NCBI GenBank assembly: GCA_029582165.1
Contig: CM055877.1
Location: 32,581,249 to 32,645,248, forward strand
Direction of reading: 5' to 3'
DNA from: Portulaca oleracea
Lineage: Eukaryota > Streptophyta > Magnoliopsida > Caryophyllales > Portulacaceae
DNA length: 64,000 bases
Shown here: piece by piece, positions 43,606 through 54,364 of the stretch
How positions within the stretch are numbered: the stretch's first letter is position 1
How the letters are laid out: every line of letters starts with the position of its first letter
The notes under the pieces: model-generated
Told to the model about the DNA's origin: nothing
What the model saw: only the letters and a program-made list of their open reading frames with translations
The model's database searches: none
Program-made: the position numbers and the translations under genes

Positions 43606-43658
43606 GGGAAATTTAATTTTTTTTATTTTTTTCACAAATTTAAAATTTACAAACTAAC

Positions 43659-43697
43659 CTCTTCCTCTTCATTTGAATTATCACCTTCTCTTGACAT
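43659..43697 (-). pseudogene. First exon of the MULE transposase gene
   Basis: The ATG at 43697 reads MSREGDNSNEEEE (13 codons), followed by a GTTAGT donor at 43658. The 900-bp intron (42759-43658) is AT-rich with a GC-rich island (43495-43605), mirroring the leader intron of the PMD gene. The exon call rests on splice consensus and position only. Confidence 0.45.
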
Positions 43698-43832
43698 TTT
43701 AGGTTAAATTTCAACAATAAATCAAAAATTTAGAGAGAGAATGTTAGAGAGAGTGAGGGGAGAGTGAGAGGAGAGTGAGAGTGAGAGGAGAGGGAAGAGA
43801 GTTGAAATATATGAGGGGCAAAAACGTCTTTT

Positions 43833-43878
43833 GGGTGGGCGACAATAGTAAAAAGGGGGGCGACGAAAAGCAATACCC
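43833..43878 (-). repeat. MULE right terminal inverted repeat
   Basis: Plus strand reads GGTGGGCGACAATAGT..., then GGGGGGCGACGAAAAGCAAT, ending ATACCC: the reverse of the left repeat. Confidence 0.85.
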
Positions 43879-45700
43879 TTAGTTAATAGAAACGTAATAA
43901 AATACAGAAGGTTTTAATTCGTATATGTTACATATTCAATATTTTGAATAGTTGGTTTCATAAAGTTTGAAAAGTTATTTTAATTCAAATATTTTTGTCG
44001 GCCCAATGTATATAGGGTTTGTTTGGTGAAAATTTAGGAATGAGATGGGTATGGAAATATGGAATTAGAACTTTGGAGGGTTGGGTATGGAATTAGATTC
44101 CAAAACATATTGTGTTTGATGAGAAAAGGAATGGGATCAAACTTTTAATAAATAATAATAATAATAAAATCCAACCCTACCACCACTAAAGCCTCCACCG
44201 ACCCATAATATATCTTCTTCTTCTTCTTCTTCTTCTTCCATATCCCTCTTCTAGTCTTCTCCTTTATCTTCTTCTTCCCAGTGTACTGTAAACAATAATA
44301 CAAAATCCCCCTTCCTCTTCCTTTTATCTTCTTCTTCCCCAGTCTACTGAACTATAATCTAAAACAACAGCCAAATATCTTTTTAGTTCTTCTTCCCCAA
44401 TCTACTCATGCAGGTAATTTCTTCTCATTTTAGTTCTAAAATTGCATAAAATAACAGGCAAATATCTGGTAACAGGTAATATCTTGTGATATCTATATAT
44501 TAATAGGATATCTGTATATATTACAGAGAAAATGATATTATTAAAGAGGAGTAGAAGAACTAACTTGATAGTAATCAAGAAGAGTAAAAGAACTGAGAAA
44601 TTTGATATACGGGTTCTTGAAATTTGATATTTCCTGAAAAAGCCCCATAACAAATCAGTAATAAAACATGGTAGTGATCGAATGGGAACAACTTTTGACA
44701 ATTGGAAATTGCTGAAGAAATATTGTGAATCTGCATCATGAATATACTTGATTAATGGCGGCATAGAAATAACAAATCAATCAAAGAATAATGAAATCAA
44801 TTTTGTAAACTGATGAAAGAGAAGATGGAAGAATTTTGAACTTACCACAGCATAGACCTAATTGTAAAAAAGTGGGGTTTTACACAATTTTTGTGTAATT
44901 GAATGCAGTTGCAGGTAGTGGGCGGTTCCACTTATCGAGATTTCAGTGGTTGTTTAGTTGGACTTCAAATGTGTTTGAATGATAGTAACCAATGAAGGAG
45001 AAATAAATATAATTGTTTTTCTGAAATTGAATTTTCATGCGGTAACCGTTCAAGAGGGAAAAAAAGATGAGAAATTGTTGATTTATCTGGCATGCTATTG
45101 GTTGATCCTCCGTGAATTAATGTTATTGCAGCATTTCATGGGCCCCACGTACTTTTCCATTATAGATTATATAGATTACATTTGTTTGGATTCATGTTTG
45201 ATTTTCCCTTCCATCATTCCTTGAATATGTTTCTCATTTATCTTTCTGTATTATCTATATTTACATATTCGTCCAACTAACTCAACATCTATTCAGAAGA
45301 ATGAAGAAATAAAATGTATAAATTATAAATTTCTATATTTCCATTTCCATTTCCATTCCCATCCCCCAATCTAGCGTTGACGAAAATTCGGGTTCGGGTA
45401 AGTTCAGGTCGGACAAATTCGGTCAATGTCAAAATTCGGACGAGAAATTCATGTCCGAATATTCAGTCAATTCGATTAATATCAAAATTCGGACGACAAA
45501 TCTATGTCAAGACCCAACTTTTTCCAGATTGGACAATTCAGATAATTTGGATTGGACAAAATTTTGCCAACCCTACCGCGCAATCCCTTGTACCAAAGGG
45601 GCTAGTGATGTGAGTTGGGATATTATATTATGGTGACAATGGCCGTAATTCTTACTCTTTCAAGAAAAGTTCGAGTGAAATTTTAATGGGAGCGCCCGGA
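43879..45700. other. Intergenic region left of the plastid-protein gene
   Basis: No credible gene. Contains (AAT)n at about 44148-44167, a (TTC)n run at 44211-44238 and a duplicated TCAAAATTCGGACGA motif (45428, 45480). The 120-residue minus ORF at 44402-44764 has no recognisable feature. Confidence 0.5.
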
Positions 45701-45719
45701 GGAAGAGCGGGGGCAGAGT

Positions 45720-45764
45720 AGCAGAGAAAGAGAAAGAGAAAGAGAAAGAGAAAGAGAAAGAGAA
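45720..45764. repeat. (AGAAAG)n microsatellite
   Basis: About 7 repeats of GAAAGA in the presumed leader of the downstream gene. Confidence 0.9.
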
Positions 45765-46697
45765 GAACAACACATTCTCTAAGCATACCATTCCAGAAAC
45801 AGAAGGGCGAAATTAGGGCGCAAAGGGAACACAACCAATCAATAATAGGAGGAGGAGAAACCTGCTAGCCTACACCATCAATCCAATTCCAGCAACCCCT
45901 TCACTTCAATGTCGGTAATTCTCGTTTCCTGATTCTGTATGATTCTTATTTTCCAATTCAATTGGGATTTCATGTTTGAGCCAATCTAGACTTGAACGCA
46001 GTGACTTTTATATCAAATTTTAATTTTAAAAGAGGCCAACCTCAACGTACTCTCGATTAAACCTGTCTTAATTCACTCCTGCTCTGCATCTTTCTTTTCT
46101 AAAACTCTGTGTCATTTTCTGGGTCTTATCTTTTCTGTTAGGGTGTTAAAAGTAGTCTTTTTTTTAGTGAAGCATAATCTTTAACTTTCTAGATAACCAA
46201 TAACCAATAACCGATACTGTGAAATTTAGAAATCCAATGTAGCATTCTTACCCTACATTTTGCAAATTTAGTGGGCCTTGTTCCAATTGACCCAAAATTT
46301 AGGAGGTTTAGTGAGGCATTTTACTTTGGTCAATTACAATCTAAGTTGAATGAAAAAGTAATCTTTGTCAAATAACTAGAATCCAGATTGTGGACATGCT
46401 TTAACTTTCTAGTTGTTTGGCTACAATCTTGTTTTCTTCATATTTCTGAAGTTTACTTCTGATGTTTTGTGGAGTTACATTTTCTATTAAGTTGATACTT
46501 ATACCTTGTGCAGCTAAAATTTTAGATTTATTGGGTCCTATTGATTCTTCAGTTTCAATTTACTCTTACATTCTTCTTCTTGAGTAATTTCTTGATTTTG
46601 AATGTAGTTTGTGAGCTTGCAGTTCACTTAACCTGAATTGGTGATAGTTTGGAAGATTTTGTACGATTGGGAGATTGAGAAGCATTCGTGCTGAGCC

Positions 46698-48864
46698 ATG
46701 GCGTTTGCGTATTCCTTGTTGCAGCTACAGCCGATTGCCTGTCACCATGTAAGTTTGATCTCACTGGACACTGGATTTTCCTCAACCCAAAAGAATGGTT
46801 ATTTACAAGAACTTTGTGGGTAGCCCTTGAATTAATGTTGAAAATGCTGCCAAATAGCAGAGTTGCTCATCCTTTTTGAATGCCAAAAATGAAAGTTAAG
46901 CATTGCTTATTTTATTGTTGATTTTTGAACTCACATTTGGGAAGGAAAAATTAAGGTATCCTTTATTATTGTTGTGGCTGAGAGGGGGCCTTTGAAAGCA
47001 TTTGGTTGTGTTAGGTTTATTTTGAGAAAGTTGAGGATTATATAAATGTTAATGTTACCACTATAGAGAGGATCGAAAAAGAGTTGCATGTTATTTTGTT
47101 TTCCACATTTCCATCTTTTCCAATAAAATGTAATGAATTTTTAAAGATTGCTTGATTTTATTGTTGCATAAGTGGCAATGTAGTGAAAGTGTAGATAGTT
47201 TGTATCACAGAACCAATGTTATTGTCTACATTATAAAGAACATGCAGGAGTTGTCCAAGATCATGAGCTCTTGAAAATATGCATATAGGTTTTGTATGTC
47301 CTTAACTAGAATTCGTAAATCTATTTAGTAGATATGTTATGGGATAACCAGTTGGCGTTAGCTTGGGCTGTTTACACGATTTGTAATTTTTGAAGAGTAA
47401 AAGACAACACAGAAGCAAAAGAAGTGCATTTATTTGATGAACAAAAAGCCATCATTTTCCCTCACTTTGATGCAAATGTATTCTAGACCCCCTTCCCTAT
47501 TCTGATGGAGTTTGAAAAACTGGAAATAAGTAAATAATGCAAATGTATCTTTCATGGAGACTGCTGTTGTGCTGTAGTCACTAAATCCTCATGTTGCAGG
47601 TTATGTTGGGACTAAACTGTTTTGTTTGCTCTATTTTGATGAGGACCAATGGTTGCTACTGAGAATTTCACACTTTCAGTTTTAGATGTATTTAAGCACT
47701 TCATGTTTAGCTTTTTTTGGGCAGATAGGTGTAACTTTTAATTCTTCTTTATTTAGTCAAAAGACTAGGCTTGTAAGATTCATACCAACTTTATTGTCAA
47801 ATATGGGACTTGTTATTGTTGCTTCATATTCATGCCTTGGCATATGGGTCACACATATCATTTTTCTATGTAAATGCACATCACTCGTTTGTTATGTGGG
47901 GTGTGGAAATGGTGCCAAACCTGGTCAGCTTGGGTAGCTTGGTCAGTGGTATTTATAACTGAATTTCCTCTGGCCGTCGACCCAACTGAACTGGCTGGTC
48001 CTATGAGAGGACATCATAGGAAGACTTTTTTAGGCTGTTACTGTTATAGCAAACATCAGTTTGGTTGTCCCATTTGGTAAGTTTGTTTTCTGATGTCTTC
48101 ATATCATGAAGTTTTCTTTCCTTTTGTCAGGGTTATTCATGTCATTTGAGAAGAACAAGTTGCCTTTTAGGTATCAAATCCAGTTTTGTGTTTCAAAATA
48201 GTAAGCCCAGAATCTCTTGTGCAATAAGCATGTCAGATGGACAGTCAGGTGATGATAGGAATCTGGACCATTTCGAGAAGGCGAGAAAATTATGGAAAAA
48301 TCTTCCGCATCCTGTCAAAAGCTTCCCATGGAGCAGAGTGCAAGATAATTTCATTCAGCTTATTCTTGGCATTGCTACTACTGCCATCAAATACCTCAGT
48401 GCACCACTGCTAGCAGTTTCCGCTCTCAGTGAGATGTCGTACTGTGCACATGAAAGAAAACTTTTTCTTGTTCCTATTCCCTTAGCTCTTGGATTCGTTG
48501 TTGCTGGGATATTGAAAGAGACGGCACTAGAGCTGTCTCCACTACTGAAGGTCCAGTTCTATGTCATAATGTTCCTATCTAATTGAATCCATGTGTTTGT
48601 CATATATAGTACTTCGTGCGGCTTACTCTGGCCTGTTGATTTTTTCATTGTCAGGACGCTGAAGTTCCTTGGCATTTGATTGCAATTGCCATTTTCTTCA
48701 TTCTGCTGAAACTCCCCGGGCCGTACTACCCGTATTGGGGGCGCTTGTTAATTCCCCATTTTACAAATGGAGCTTTGTTGAAAGTCTTTTGGATGATGAA
48801 TCTTTGGGACCGAAGACCAAAAGAGCACATCAATGCTGGATCAGACAGCTTAGAACAGAAATGA
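46698..48864 (+). CDS. Plastid-targeted membrane protein, conserved, three coding exons
   Basis: Exons 46698-46748, 48131-48550 and 48655-48864 join in phase 0 at GT-AG introns (GTAAGT donor at 46749; TTTTGTCAG and TTGTCAG acceptors) to give 226 residues. The N-terminus MAFAYSLLQLQPIACHHGYSCHLRRTSC is a plausible transit peptide. The mature part has DNFIQLILGIATTAIKYLSAPLLAVSALSEMSYCAHERKLFLVPIPLALGFVVAG, then EVPWHLIAIAIFFILLKLPGPYYPYWGRLLIPHFTNGALL, with about three hydrophobic segments. It resembles a conserved chloroplast protein that I associate, without certainty, with Arabidopsis EMB1273. A leader intron is likely (donor about 45914, acceptor about 46622). No breaks: probably a working host gene. 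Confidence 0.8.
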
Positions 48865-49640
48865 CTTCAGGTAATACAATTGTCATATTTCAAGTATGTG
48901 AATACCGACATGCTTGTTCATGTTTATTTTTTAGCCTCCTGTCCCATGTTTGTTATCCATGATTATGAGAAGTCGTCACTAACAAAATAGGAGATCAACC
49001 TTTTGCCTTCTGGTTGATCCTTGCGAAACCCTGCTGAAAATTTTGGGTTTAGATCGTGATTTTCTTAGCTTGGACCCAGACGACCCTAGGTTTTGAACAT
49101 GCTTTTCTCAACTTGAACTTGAAATTAACCAATCAGAAAAATATGCTTACTGGTCACTCTCTAGCTCATTTGCAGTAATTGTCTCTTGGCATGTCAAAAT
49201 AGTTTTGGGCTTTTCAATATTTTAGATTTTTCTTCAAATTATACCTGGTATTAACATTTTTTTATTTTATTACGGATTATGCCATCATGATGTTAAGTTT
49301 TGAACTATGTACCTATTGAATTTCATTTTAGTTAAATATTGATGTATAAATAGTGTGAACAATTTAAGGAATTGTGTTAGTCAAGTGATACTATATATAA
49401 TTATAATGCAGATAAGAAAATTTGTTAAATAAAAATAAAAGACAAATAAGATGCAAATAAGCCACAGGTTATTTTTGGAAAGTCAACCAAACAATAAGAT
49501 TTTTGTGAAAGCACTGAATTTATAATTTAGGCCAAACGCTCTAACACACTTCTAAATATAGTTTCTAATATAACTATTTTTAAGAAACAAAAATAGTTTT
49601 GTACAAACTATTATTCTTTTACTTTTCTAGCTGAAAATTT
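48865..49640. other. Gene 3' flank and intergenic sequence
   Basis: AT-rich, no gene recognised. Ends in a (TA)n run at 49651-49693 that hosts MITE copy 2. Confidence 0.5.
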
Positions 49641-49647
49641 TAGTGAG

Positions 49648-49693
<46 letters not shown>

Positions 49694-49696
<3 letters not shown>

Positions 49697-50169
49697 AAAA
49701 TTGGATTATAATGATCCCAACTTTTATAAATTGGACAACATTAATCCCTCCTTTCATTTTTTATCTGGTGGCCCCAAAAAAATGGATTATAGTGCTAACA
49801 AATGCACCTCCACATTCTTTTTATTTTTTTCATGCCTACCCTATATTGTTTTTGTTTTTTTTGCTCCAGCCCCAGAAAGGCAATTATTATGATTTTTTAA
49901 AAGGAATAAAAGTGAAAAAATTGTAAAAAATCAAAAAACGTTCGAAAAAATTGGAAGAAATGCCGTAAATTCATTAAAAATCGTGGTAAAGTATTATACT
50001 GAATTTTGAATCAAATGCAACACAAAATCTACAATATTTAGGGTATACTCCCGATGATGTCCTGCTACAGTACAATTTTTTTTTTTTGGACCACTAGAAT
50101 ACAAACGGATAGTAAGGATTATTGCGGTTCAATTTGTAAAGGTTAGGATTATTATAATCCAATTTTCCT
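49694..50169. mobile_element. MITE copy 2, same family as 29010-29544
   Basis: Ends AGGAAAATTGGATTATAATG... and ...ATTATAATCCAATTTTCCT are inverted, with TGGACCACTAGAATACAAA near the right end as in copy 1. Interior CCCTATATTGTTTTTGTTTT matches the reverse of the copy 1 interior. Inserted at the edge of a TA microsatellite. More diverged than copy 1. Confidence 0.8.
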
Positions 50170-50603
50170 ATATGGTAACCCCCTGGAAATTCAATTTTAA
50201 ATTTAACGGTCAAAGTCTAACGTTGACTAACGTTAACAGCGGAAGACTTTTTTTTTTTCTTTAAACAACGCTACAAATTCACAAGGGAAAAAGGAACAAT
50301 TAAAACCACAATTGTAATAGTATAAGCATGCTGCTATCTCAATAAATATTACTTCTCAAAACACATCAATAGTACCACTTATCACAACATCAATTCATGA
50401 ATAAACATAAAGTTCTCACTATTTCATTCCACTAAAAGAATTTCATACATGCAATCTAGTTCATACCCCCAAACAGGGTTTACACGTGGAAAAACAAACA
50501 TAAATAAACACACTAAAAATAATTGTATCTCAACTACTGAGACCTAGTCCCACTAACTACTAAGCAACTACCCCTCTACACGATCCTCCAGCACCTCGGG
50601 TTA

Positions 50604-51423
50604 TTGCGCGTTGCCTCCGGGTTCCAGCACGGGTCATTAGACTCATCCCCAAAGTCCTCCTCGCACCCCGTAGGGTCCTCAGACGAGGCTGAGTCCTCCC
50701 CTAGCTTGGAACCTACCTCGGGGTCATCCTCGTGTTCAACGCCCTCATCGACGCCCTCCTCTAGGTCAGCCTCGCCTCAGGGGCGGGGTCCTCTCCATGA
50801 TGCTCCCCCGGGCCCTCATCCTCCTCAGGATCCTTTTCTGGTTCTTCTTCGATTCCAGGGTTCCCTACAGGACCCTCCTCAATCTCGGGATCCTCTTCAG
50901 GATCCTCCTCGAGGTCCACCACAGGTTGAGGTTCCCCTTTTGGGTCCTCCTCGAGACCATCCCTGCAGATCAAGTCATCATCATCGTTACCATCCAAGGT
51001 GGGTAGGGGGTACTCCTCAACTCCCACCACCTCCATCACATCCGCCGAGTCAAGATCCCCATTCGTCACCAGAATACTCATCGGCCTACTGACCCTCCCA
51101 TTACTCAACACCTCTTATCGTTGTGCCGTCGGATCGGGTCGTCGTTGGCTAGTGGTGGCAAAGATCCGAGTAGCCCAAAGATCTCACATTGTCTTCCAGG
51201 CCAACAAGAGAACAATCGAAGCTTCCTTTGTCCTCAAACAAGTGTCCTCCAAGTTACCATCAACCTCCTCTTCCCCCTCCTGGTACAATCTAGACATAAA
51301 TTCCCTCAAAGACTCGCCAGCCTTTCTCAGGAAGTACAGGTGGAGATCGGGTATCTCGAGATCGTGACAATGCCGAAGGTTAGGGTTCATCCTACGCAGC
51401 CGAAAACACACACATGTAAGCAT
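50604..51423 (-). pseudogene. Acidic protein-like sequence in the left arm of the inverted duplication
   Basis: Divergent twin of the right-arm sequence: MNPNLRHCHDLEIPDLHLYFLRKAGESLREFMSRLYQEGEEEVDGNLEDTC, then a stop, then DGLEEDPKGEPQPVVDLEEDPEEDPEIEEGP. This copy keeps a longer open start (51184-51423) than the other arm. Family unknown. Confidence 0.35.
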
Positions 51424-51493
51424 GTACTTTATTTATGTGTTCTTTTTGCTTAATAAAAGTACATGCTTATGTGTGTGTTTTCTGCTGCGTAGG

Positions 51494-52294
51494 ATGAACC
51501 CTAACCTTCGGCATTGTCGCGAACTTTAGATACCCTATCTCCACCTATACTTCCTGAGGAAGCAATGCGAGTCCTTGGGGGAGTTTATGTCTAGACTGTA
51601 CCAGGAGGTGGAAAAGGAGGTTGATGGTAACTTGGAGGACACTTGTTTGGGGACAGAGGAAGCTTTCAGCTGTCTCTTCTTGTTGGCCTTGAGAGGAGAC
51701 CCGGTGTGAGGATACCGGGCTACCCAGATGCTGCCACCGCTAACTCAACCTGGCCCCGATCCCGACCAACACAACGATCAGAGGTGCTGTTGGTGTGGGA
51801 GGGTCTAGGTGGGGTTCGATGTGCTGTTCTTGGTTACCCAGATGGGGATGCTGACCTCGACGAATGTGATGGAGGTGGTGGGAGATGAGGAGTACCCACC
51901 ACCCACCTTGAATGGTGACTTGATTTGCAGGGATGGTCTCGAGGAGGACCCGTAAGGGGATCCTCAGCCTGTGGTGGACCCCGAGGAGGATCCCAAGATT
52001 GAGGAGGGTCCTACAGAGGACCTTGGAATTGAAGAAGACCCGGAAGAGGATCCTGAGGAGGATGAAGGTCCGAGGGAGGATCATGGAGAGGACCCCGCCC
52101 CTAAGGGCGAGGCCGACCTAAAGGAGGGCGTTGAGCCCGAGGATGACCACGAGGTGGGTTCCAAGCTAGGGGAGGACTTAGCCTCGTCTGAGGAGCCCGA
52201 GGGGTCCGATGAGGACTCCGGGGATGAGTCTAATGACCCGTGCTGGAACCCGGAGGCAGCACGTAACAACCCGAGGTGCCGGAGGATTGTGTAG
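51494..52294 (+). pseudogene. Acidic protein-like sequence in the right arm of the inverted duplication
   Basis: Begins MNPNLRHC, has stops (for example TAG after RHCREL), then FMSRLYQEVEKEVDGNLEDTC. In another frame (51971-52294) it reads a run of EEDPEEDPEEDEGPREDHGED ending DPCWNPEAARNNPRCRRIV. I do not recognise the family. The acidic repeat is compatible with low-complexity coding sequence. Because of the stops it cannot be a working gene as it stands. Confidence 0.35.
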
Positions 52295-52442
52295 GGGGGT
52301 AGTTGCTTAGTTGTTAGTGGGACTAGGTCCCAGTAATTGAGAAACAATTAGTTTTAGTGTGTTTATTTATGTTTGTTTTTTCACTTGTAAACCCTGTTGG
52401 AGGGTATGAACTGGATTGCATGTATGAAATTCTTTTAGTGGA

Positions 52443-52681
52443 ATGAAATAATGAAAACTTTATGTTTAATCATTAGTTGATGTTGTGATAAGTTGTACTA
52501 TTGATGTGTTTCGAGAAGTAACATCTATTGAGATACCAACATGTTTATAACCCCAACAAATTGATAGTTTGACTTCTCGATAGATGAAATAATGAAAACT
52601 TTATGTTTAATCATTAGTTGATGTTGTGATAAGTTGTACTATTGATGTGTTTCGAGAAGTAACATCTATTGAGATACCAAC
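52443..52681. repeat. 98-bp direct repeat, identical copies
   Basis: 52443-52540 and 52584-52681 appear identical (start ATGAAATAATGAAAACT, end TTGAGATACCAAC) with a 43-bp spacer. The first copy is the outer end of the right arm. The left arm has one matching copy, so the duplication arose on the right after or during formation of the inverted repeat. Confidence 0.9.
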
Positions 52682-52689
52682 GAAAAAGT

Positions 52690-53143
52690 GAGGAGGTTCC
52701 CAACAAAATGTTAGCCATAACCACAGCAGTAGCAGCAATTGGGAGTTCACTCTCGACTCCTCCATTTCCCCCACCAACACTAACACCTTCTCCTCTCTCC
52801 TCCCACCTTCCATTCTCTCTCCTCTTTCTCTCACCACCCCTTCCATTCGTAAGCTTCGCTCTCTCTCCTCTCCCCTTCTCTGCCATGACTTCCCCCCTCC
52901 TTCTCATAACCCCCACTTCGCAATTTCCAATCATGCCCGTAATTATGATGATGATGATGATGAAGATGAAGATGAAGAACGCGTTATTGGAGACTGTCTC
53001 ATCTTTGAAGATGGAGTCTTTGAGGACCCTTATTTTGAACCCTAACTTAACCCTCCTGTTTCTTCACTCCCACCTGCCCACACGTCTAAACCCATCGAAA
53101 AACCACCCGAAATCCAACCCCAGAACTTGGTTCTTGATGAATG
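52690..53143 (+). pseudogene. First-exon fragment of a gene for a probable plastid protein
   Basis: One frame reads a Ser/Pro/Leu-rich stretch like a transit peptide, then NYDDDDDDEDEDEERVIGDCLIFEDGVFEDPYFEP, a TAA, and IEKPPEIQPQNLVLDEW before a donor-like G/GTTTG at about 53144. That frame lacks an upstream ATG. The only long ATG frame (from 52708, MLAITTAVAAIG) is shifted relative to it. A frame break plus an in-frame stop therefore mark it as a broken gene copy. Later exons are not visible. I do not recognise the protein, though the GDCLIFEDGVFEDP block looks conserved. Confidence 0.45.
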
Positions 53144-54270
53144 GGTTTGTTGTTGGTTAATTTGTTTTGTTTATTTCAATTGTTCTGGTTCCAGTTGTTG
53201 ATTCTAGCTGATTTCAAAAATGACTTTTTCAATCCCTCTTTCTCTCGTTCCTTTGATTTTTTTTTGTTTGTTTCTAAGTTTGTGTTTTTGGGTTGCTTAA
53301 ATTGGGCTTCAACAACGCCACGATTGTCCCCTGTTTTCCCTTTGATGCTTTTGTTTCTGGGCTCGTGGTTGAGGCGAAGAGATGGAGAGAGCGGAGGTTG
53401 GAGTTGGGGTTTGAGAAGGATGTAAGGGAGATGGTGGTGGTTGTGGCAGTACAGGTGGTGTCGGCGACAGTGGTCATGGCGTAGAAGAGGGGTGGAGTTT
53501 GGGAGAGAAAGTGAGAGGTTGGGGTGGGGGGGGGGGATGGATGGACGGGTCGGGGCTGGGGCCTGGGGGGCTTGAGAGAGAGAGAGAGGGGGGGGGGGTT
53601 TGATGTGGAATTTTAAAAAAATAAAAAATGTTGGATTATTCAATCCAACTAAGCAAAAATTATTTTCCAATTATTTTCCTTTTTTTTTGGCTAAAACACC
53701 CATTCAATCCAACTCAGCAAAAAATATTTTCCAATTGTTTTCCTTTTTTTTTGGTTAAAACACCCTCCACATATGCAAGCACCGCCGCCACGTCATATTT
53801 CCGACAAGTTGGACTCGGTGGCGGTTGGTTGAAAAAAATATGGTGTTAAAGTCAGTTCGGGTAATATTAAAGTTCAAGATTGGTTCGTTATATTAAAGCA
53901 GCCCCAAAGGTTGATTTATTAAATTCCAATTTCCCCTCAAAAAAATAACCCCTTTGAGCTTTGACAAACCTCGGATTCCGAAGAAGATGATGGCCAAATA
54001 GTATATTGTTTTCTTTGATCCAAGTTGGAAGTCAATTAATAAAATTCAATTCTCCCACTTGCTAACCCTAAATTTTTGGGTAGAGTTTAACATGATTTCT
54101 GTGATTTGAATTATTATATATTTTGTAAATTCTGAAACACCCAAAAAAGCCGGTCATCGTGTTTCCAAGTACATCCCACCCTCTAATTGAATCCCGTTTA
54201 CTTCACCTTAAATTATTAGTACTAGTATTTTTTATAGTTATGATCAAGAGATCCTTTGCTGATAGTGTAA
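53144..54270. other. Unassigned sequence between gene fragment and plantacyanin gene
   Basis: Contains a G-rich low-complexity stretch (53521-53600, with GGGGGGGGG and GA repeats) and a 64-bp direct repeat (53638 and 53702: ATTCAATCCAACTAAGCAAA, then TTTTCCAATTATTTTCCT). No credible gene. Confidence 0.5.
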
Positions 54271-54278
54271 TATAAATA
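54271..54278 (+). promoter_or_regulatory. TATA box of the plantacyanin gene
   Basis: TATAAATA lies 87-94 bp before the ATG, a normal plant spacing for a short leader. Confidence 0.7.
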
Positions 54279-54364
54279 GAACATAGAGGTTCACTTAAAA
54301 CACAACACTCAAACTCCAAGAAAACAGCTTAGTTAATTGTGTGTGTAAGTAGAAGAAAATTAAA

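Larger units (their letters stand above)
29697..43878. mobile_element. Mutator-like element (MULE) carrying transposase and plant mobile domain genes
   Basis: Terminal inverted repeats are visible at both ends: left about 29697-29753 (GGGTAATG..., TTTTCGTCGCCCCCC, ACTATTGTCGCCCACC) and right about 43833-43878 in reverse. Just inside each end lies a short exon, then a GC-rich island (29990-30105; 43495-43605), then a long AT-rich intron. This gives a mirrored layout for two convergent genes. Flanks share only TTAGT (29687; 43879) instead of a clear 9-bp duplication. Both genes are broken. Element C splits the transposase gene. Confidence 0.8.
50310..52560. repeat. Near-palindromic inverted duplication, arms about 1.1 kb
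   Basis: The left arm (about 50310-51430) is the reverse complement of the right arm (about 51456-52560), around a loop of roughly 25 bp. Landmarks pair in order: GCATGTACTTT/AAAGTACATGC at the loop, CCTTCGGCATTGTC, GGATGGTCTCGAGGAGGACCC, CCCGTGCTGGAACCCGGAGG, and the outer TATCTCAATA/TATTGAGATA. The arms have diverged by point changes and small indels. Each arm reads outward as an acidic protein-like sequence. Confidence 0.9.

Noticed and set aside
29687..43887. A 9-bp target duplication for the MULE
   Set aside because: Flanks share only TTAGT (5 of 9). I cannot claim a duplication, so the element edges rest on the terminal repeats alone.
44402..44764. 120-residue minus-strand ORF
   Set aside because: Hydrophobic low-complexity translation of AT-rich DNA. 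No domain, no splice context, no homologue recognised.
53176..53670. 164-residue Pro/His-rich minus-strand ORF
   Set aside because: Translation of the G-rich low-complexity stretch at 53380-53600. Not credible as a gene.
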